Below are positions 59,771-64,000 of a DNA stretch of 64,000 bases, piece after piece (within the stretch, counting starts at the first letter, position 1; the number at the start of each line of letters is the position of its first letter). The notes beneath the pieces are model-generated. The model did not search any database and was not told the DNA's origin. It saw only the letters and a program-made list of their open reading frames with translations. Position numbers and translations under genes: made by a program. Source of the stretch: Arenicellales bacterium (GTDB lineage Bacteria > Pseudomonadota > Gammaproteobacteria > Arenicellales > JAHEKD01); the NCBI GenBank assembly GCA_028284225.1, contig JANQSD010000001.1:276609-340608 (forward strand). Reading direction: 5' to 3'.

Positions 59771-61462
59771 CTACTGCACAATATAACTTTTGTAAGTAAC
59801 ATTTTGCAATGTAGGCCAACCATTTCCATGATAAGAATAGCCGGTGACAATCGCTTTAATTCCAAGATAATTGTCTGAGTTATTCAGATAACCATTGCTT
59901 AACACAACATTGGTACCATTTAAAGAGGTAACAGCTCCGCCATATGGTGAAGGATAGATTTGACCACTATATGTAGCTTGAGTATCAGTACTAATACATT
60001 GTTTTTGTGGATGTGTCGGCAAATTCCCGCGTCCTGCTAAGAATCCACGACCTGAGTTTTCGAAACCAAAGTTATCAACTTCCACGACCTGTGCAATAGG
60101 TGCACCGATATTAGTAGTCACATTTATGTCATTGTAAACATTTACTGGTATATCAACATTCTTCATGCGGATTCCACTCACACGCACTTGGGATGTAAGC
60201 CCCGGACCAAAAAGGTTGTGTATTTCTTCATAACTTTTGATGGCATTCGAATTGATACCTATATCAGAATCAATTATTGTTATCCCCCTGATATCAAGTC
60301 CTCGGCAACCTGCCTCACACTGAATGGCTTTACCACCATCAGCAGCGATAACCCCTGTTGTTGTTGGGGCACCGGATTCATCGGTCAATCTATAGGTATT
60401 TATTTTTACATTTTTAATAATACCCCCATAGACTTTTAATGGTCCTGTGCTACCGACAAAGTCCCCTCCTACTCCACTTGTAAATGAAATACCGTTTTCT
60501 CCTAAGACACTATTTGCATCAATATGCGGGTAACGCAAATCAATGTTTTTAATTATCCCCGCATTGTACGGTTTTGTTGGAGGCTGATCAGTATCCATCA
60601 ATCTATTGGCTTCCCGCAAATTATTAGCGTAACCAGAATATGGAATTAAGCTATAGCGAATTCCACTACCAAAAGGGTAACTATTTGTCTCTCCAATTAT
60701 AAAAACTGTGCCCAGAGAAAAACCAGTCTGCCTAGGCTGATCAAAATTAATAGGTTCATCTTGTGGAACAAATTTGATAAAAGAGGCATTTGGACGAGTC
60801 CACACTTTTCCATCCCATTCGTAGGGAGGGTTGCCAGTACCTAACCAGATAACTTGAATCCCTTCGGGCAAAACCAAACTTTGGTTAACATAAAACTCCC
60901 TATTTGCAGGAATGTACACTTTCCTATCTGGAAACCCTGCTGACGGGGACTCCCAATTCAAAAAAGCTCCCTGCAATGCAACCCAGTCAAGCGTATCATC
61001 TAAATCAAGACAATAATCCAGATAGATTTTTTCCTTTTGGAACGCATTACAATTCGCAAGTTCTTCGGTTTCATTACCCTCTGTCTGCCAGTCCCCAGGC
61101 TCACAAAAATAATTCAGAGCTTGTTTTTTTAACTCAGTATTAAGCGGAAAATCACGTTGTTGTTTATGACGTTTCTCACAGCTCATTACCATGTACGGGT
61201 CTATTTTGAAATCTTCGTAAATATTGGCAAAATTGATAGTATCATCAGGATCTGTGTAAAAATCTCTTAATCGATTATAGTAACCGCGGCCTATGGCAGA
61301 CACTAACTTTGATTTCTCAACTGCACCACTTGTCGCAGGAAAATCAAATATATCAATAAAACTATTGTTATCTGGATGCTGCCATGGGTCTGAAAAAGCA
61401 AACTGAGCTAACAATAAACTAACACCTAGGATACTAAGCTTAGATAATTTAGGAACATTCAT
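59771..61462 (-). CDS. Secreted protein, probable right-handed beta-helix, IS66 passenger
   Basis: A 563-residue protein with a signal peptide (ILGVSLLLAQFAFSD). Residues about 25-130 hold several Cys and a DPDDTINFANIYEDFKID segment. From about residue 165 the chain shows AFLNWESPSAGFPDRKVYIP and later repeated strand patterns (GIIKNIDLRYPHID, GIIKNVKINTYRL, LDIRGITIIDSDIGI, VRVSGIRMKNVDIPV) that suggest a pectate-lyase-like beta-helix. I see no specific catalytic motif. It lies inside the IS66 element, 83 bases after tnpC on the same strand. Function is unknown; polysaccharide binding or lysis is a guess. Confidence 0.7.
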   Translation of the reverse strand: MNVPKLSKLSILGVSLLLAQFAFSDPWQHPDNNSFIDIFDFPATSGAVEKSKLVSAIGRGYYNRLRDFYTDPDDTINFANIYEDFKIDPYMVMSCEKRHKQQRDFPLNTELKKQALNYFCEPGDWQTEGNETEELANCNAFQKEKIYLDYCLDLDDTLDWVALQGAFLNWESPSAGFPDRKVYIPANREFYVNQSLVLPEGIQVIWLGTGNPPYEWDGKVWTRPNASFIKFVPQDEPINFDQPRQTGFSLGTVFIIGETNSYPFGSGIRYSLIPYSGYANNLREANRLMDTDQPPTKPYNAGIIKNIDLRYPHIDANSVLGENGISFTSGVGGDFVGSTGPLKVYGGIIKNVKINTYRLTDESGAPTTTGVIAADGGKAIQCEAGCRGLDIRGITIIDSDIGINSNAIKSYEEIHNLFGPGLTSQVRVSGIRMKNVDIPVNVYNDINVTTNIGAPIAQVVEVDNFGFENSGRGFLAGRGNLPTHPQKQCISTDTQATYSGQIYPSPYGGAVTSLNGTNVVLSNGYLNNSDNYLGIKAIVTGYSYHGNGWPTLQNVTYKSYIVQ

Positions 61463-61545
61463 GATTTATTTCTCAAGTAAATTTTAGAATTGATTATAAA
61501 GGGATAATATATATGATGAAAAGCGAGTGCTCACTTTAGCAATAT

Positions 61546-63168
61546 TTAAGCCGCTTCGTCCAATTCGATATTAGGCTTAAACGGCAGTAACGATTCAATA
61601 TCTTCAACGCAACTTGCCTTGGGTAATTCTGTAAACATCATTTTTAGGTATTGATGCGGCTCAAGGCCATTAGCCTTGGCTGTTTCAATCAAACTATACA
61701 GGTTAGCACTAGCTTTGGCTCCTGAGACAGTATCTGAGAACAAATGATTCTTTCGACCAACCACAAAGGGCGAATTGCATTCTCACAGTGATTATTATCG
61801 ATGTTTAGTCGGCTATCGGTGGTATAGATGATTAATTTATCCCACTGCTTATCCATATAATGCATGGCTTTGCCTAACGCCAATTGTTTGACCACCACCG
61901 ACAGATACTGATCTAACCATTTTCTTAGATCGTTAAGAACCGGCACTGATCGGGATTGGCGAAGGGCTAATCGTTGCTCAACATCTAAGTCTTTGGTTTG
62001 CTTCTCGATTCGATACAGCAATTGGATGTGTTGCAAAGCTTGTTTCGCTAGCGGCAGTTTCTTCGTCTTGAGCTTGCCCTGGGCTTTAATTGCCTGATCG
62101 AACTTACGCCTGACATGTGCCCAGCAGCCGATTTGTGTAATCTCGTTGTCAGCACACACTTTGTTGTAACCTTCATAGCCATCGGTTTGCAGAAAACCCG
62201 AATAGTCACCTAAAAGATTAGTCGGAACTTGTTGTGATCGACTCGGCGCATAGTCGTAAAGGATAACTCTCTGGCCCGGCGGTCCGCCTCGTTGTACCCA
62301 CATATAAGATTGACTCTGTGGCGACCTGCCCGACTCTTTCAAGACCTGACACCGTGTCTCGTCCATCTGCAGTATGTCATAGTTCAACATCGATTCACGC
62401 ATCAAATTGATCAGTGGCTGAATCAATAATCCGGCTTTGATAATCCAATTTGCTAAAGTAGAGCGATTGAGCGGAATACTGAGTCGTTTAAATTCCTGCT
62501 CTTGACGGTATAACGGCATACCATTGATGTATTTACCGACCACGACATGGGCAAGTGTGCCGGGACTGGCAATACTACCTGGAATCGGCTGCGGTGGTAG
62601 CTTGGCCGCTTTGATCGTTTGTTTGCAGTTAGGACAGCTATAGGTCTTCTTGGTGTGTTTGATGACCTTGACCGTCATCGGAATCAGCTCAATCTGCTCA
62701 GAGGTCTTCTCGCCCATCTCAACAAGCTGGGCTCTGACAACGTTCACAGGCACATTCAGATTGTTCCAGCTCATACACTATCTCAATATGGGGAAAATGA
62801 TCCGGTAACTTCTTTCGACCACCTTTACCCTTACGACGAGCGTGAGCAGCAACTAAGTTTTTGTTTTCACCATCAGCGCCAGCATTCTCTTTAGCATTGT
62901 CATTATCATAATCAGATAAGGTTTCCGCTTCATTGAATAACAGGGAAAGCTGATCACTATTGAACTTCTCACTGCGTGAACCAAAGTGCTGCTGCCTTGC
63001 CAAGGCAATCGCTTCAATCAACTGGTTAATATAGACCGATTGGTGTTTGGTTTTTATCTGTTCAGCACATAACTCTGTTTCAAGATGAGTACATTTATCT
63101 TGAAGTCGAATCACTAATTCCTTGAGTTGATCGGGGTCATTCGGTAGTGATTCAATGGGTTGATTCAT
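61546..63168 (-). pseudogene. tnpC: IS66-family transposase TnpC, frameshifted
   Basis: Three frames together form one TnpC. The N-terminal part (63168-62719) carries the leucine-rich region and KGGRKKLPDHFPHIEIVYEL. A frame change near 62725-62770 leads to the middle part (to 61689), with zinc-binding SCPNCKQTI, MDETRCQVL, TDGYEGYNKVC and AHVRRKFDQA of the DDE domain. A second change near 61750 leads to the C-terminal part (to 61546) with GRKNHLFSDTVSGAKASANLYSLIETAKANG. The motifs are clear but the reading frame is broken twice. Confidence 0.88.
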
Positions 63169-63204
63169 GGACTTTATTTTACCATGCCAACAACTTTAAA
63201 ACCC

Positions 63205-63561
63205 TTAAAGAACAGTGTGATGCGGCAATGTTGCATGGCCCTGTAACAAGGTTAAATCATAGCCATCCAGCAACCGGTTAATCTGCTTGGCGTTAAGTTC
63301 AACCTGATCTACTGGCAAATTTACCGGCCAGCGAAACCGGGCTTTCTCAATGCGTTTCATCCACAAGATAAATCCATTACCTTCCCAGCTAACCATTTTA
63401 ATAATCGTTCTGGCCGCGTTACAAAATATAAACAACTTTGAAGAAAACGGATCAAGATTCATCTGGCCTTCGACAATCGACACTAACCCGTTTATTGACT
63501 TACGCATATCAACTGGATGACGGTACAAATAAATGACCGACTCCATAGAAGGACGAATCAA
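63205..63561 (-). CDS. tnpB: IS66-family accessory protein TnpB
   Basis: A 118-residue protein of the IS66 Orf2 family: VYLYRHPVDMRKSINGLVSI, LFIFCNAARTIIKMVSWEGN and FILWMKRIEKARFRWP are family hallmarks. The frame is intact. Its start overlaps the tnpA stop by four bases. Confidence 0.93.
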   Translation of the reverse strand: MIRPSMESVIYLYRHPVDMRKSINGLVSIVEGQMNLDPFSSKLFIFCNAARTIIKMVSWEGNGFILWMKRIEKARFRWPVNLPVDQVELNAKQINRLLDGYDLTLLQGHATLPHHTVL

Positions 63562-63908
63562 CGCTTCATTACCGAACTGGTGATAATAGATCGAACCATC
63601 TTGGCATCCAGCTCACCGGCAAACTCAATCACTGTACCATTGGTCAACTTGACCTTACAGCTTGGTTTTGATGAAACAGATTGAATAGGTGCGACCGGAA
63701 CAAAAGGTGATTTACTCGTCTTGGTAGTGGGTTTGTATAACTCCAGCTTGACTAACTTTGATTTCCATTGATACAGCGTCTTTAAACGCAACTCGTGTGC
63801 TTCAGCGTAATCGGCAATACTCCCTTTGCTTTCATCAGCCGATTTAAAATGACTCAGCCATAAGCGCTGTCTCGCTGTTATAACCTTTGCCAGCATTCTA
63901 TTCTCCAA
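63558..63908 (-). CDS. tnpA: IS66-family accessory protein TnpA
   Basis: A 116-residue helix-turn-helix protein (SIADYAEAHELRLKTLYQWK) of the IS66 Orf1 type, with a C-terminal segment VKLTNGTVIEFAGELDAKMV common to this group. The frame is intact. It is the first gene of the element, 65 bases from the right end. Confidence 0.9.
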   Translation of the reverse strand: MENRMLAKVITARQRLWLSHFKSADESKGSIADYAEAHELRLKTLYQWKSKLVKLELYKPTTKTSKSPFVPVAPIQSVSSKPSCKVKLTNGTVIEFAGELDAKMVRSIITSSVMKR

Positions 63909-63973
63909 TTTAAAAACTGTACTCTGGCAGATAACTCATCAACTGAAAATCCCGTCCTTAATTTGACGCTTAC

Positions 63974-63981
63974 TTTCAGTT
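63974..63981. repeat. 8-bp target-site duplication, right copy
   Basis: TTTCAGTT, identical to 59577-59584. The remaining bases to the window end (63982-64000) are too short to identify. Confidence 0.88.
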
Positions 63982-64000
63982 TTAATAAAGTTCGTTTTCA

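Larger units (their letters stand above)
59585..63973 (-). mobile_element. IS66-family element with a passenger gene
   Basis: The left end on the plus strand begins GTAAGCGGTTAGTTAAGACC (59585 on); the right end, read inward on the minus strand from 63973, begins GTAAGCGTCAAATTAAGGAC. They agree at 15 of 21 positions, as expected for IS66 ends. Both are flanked by the same 8-bp target duplication. The element is 4389 bp long, well over the usual 2.5 kb, because it carries an extra gene besides tnpA, tnpB and tnpC. tnpC is frameshifted, so it is probably not autonomous now. Confidence 0.88.

Overview
The window looks like chromosome of a denitrifying gammaproteobacterium. Evidence for this is a complete cytochrome cd1 nitrite reductase and d1-haem pathway, a cytochrome c-type nitric oxide reductase, a Dnr-type regulator with FNR-type boxes, anaerobic HemN, RodZ, GltBD and an RND pump. 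I cannot name the genus. All calls rest on reading sequence and protein motifs; no database search was made.

Layout. 0.4-4.2 kb: an AT-rich pair of haem proteins, one a RoxA/MauG-like dihaem protein. 4.3-22.3 kb: the denitrification block, with norD, dnr (divergent), norCBQ, a small membrane protein, nirS, nirM, pdxH, hemN, a small secreted protein, then on the minus strand nirJ-SUMT fusion, nirN, nirC, nirF, nirG, nirL, nirD, nirH, and a CMD-Rieske fusion. Perfect TTGAT-N4-ATCAA boxes precede norC, nirS and nirJ, each with a TATTAT- or TAGAAT-like -10 at the spacing expected if the box is centred at -41.5. 22.4-37.1 kb: a truncated IS200-type transposase abutting tRNA-Arg(CCU), a promoter-terminator unit that could be an FNR-controlled short RNA, gltBD, a hotdog thioesterase, a DksA-like protein, rodZ, an RND pump and an MFS gene.

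37.6-47.7 kb: a tightly overlapped operon with a LicC-like nucleotidyltransferase, two APH-fold proteins lacking the usual catalytic residues, a 39-aa ORF coupled at both ends, two CDP-glycerol glycerophosphotransferase-like proteins, an MFS transporter and a GDPD, followed by a histidine kinase and response regulator. It looks like a surface phospho-decoration or glycerophosphate polymer system. 48.1-49.3 kb: a decayed IS256 element.

50.1-59.3 kb: an AT-rich phosphonate biosynthesis cluster. It has a LicD-like transferase, an MFS exporter, an IS3 element with a 2-nt frameshift, PEP phosphomutase fused to a cytidylyltransferase-like domain, phosphonopyruvate decarboxylase, an iron alcohol dehydrogenase (probable phosphonoacetaldehyde reductase), a PhyH-type dioxygenase, a 50-aa ORF and a PhnW-like aminotransferase. 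The probable products are 2-aminoethyl- or 2-hydroxyethylphosphonate head groups, activated by the nucleotidyltransferase domain and moved to a surface glycan or lipid by LicD.

59.6-64.0 kb: an IS66-family element whose two ends (GTAAGCG...) and perfect 8-bp target duplication (TTTCAGTT) are both visible. It is 4.39 kb long and carries, besides tnpA, tnpB and a broken tnpC, a passenger gene for a 563-aa secreted, probably beta-helical protein. This passenger-bearing IS66, the nirJ-SUMT fusion, the pseudokinase operon and the possible FNR-controlled short RNA are the most interesting items.
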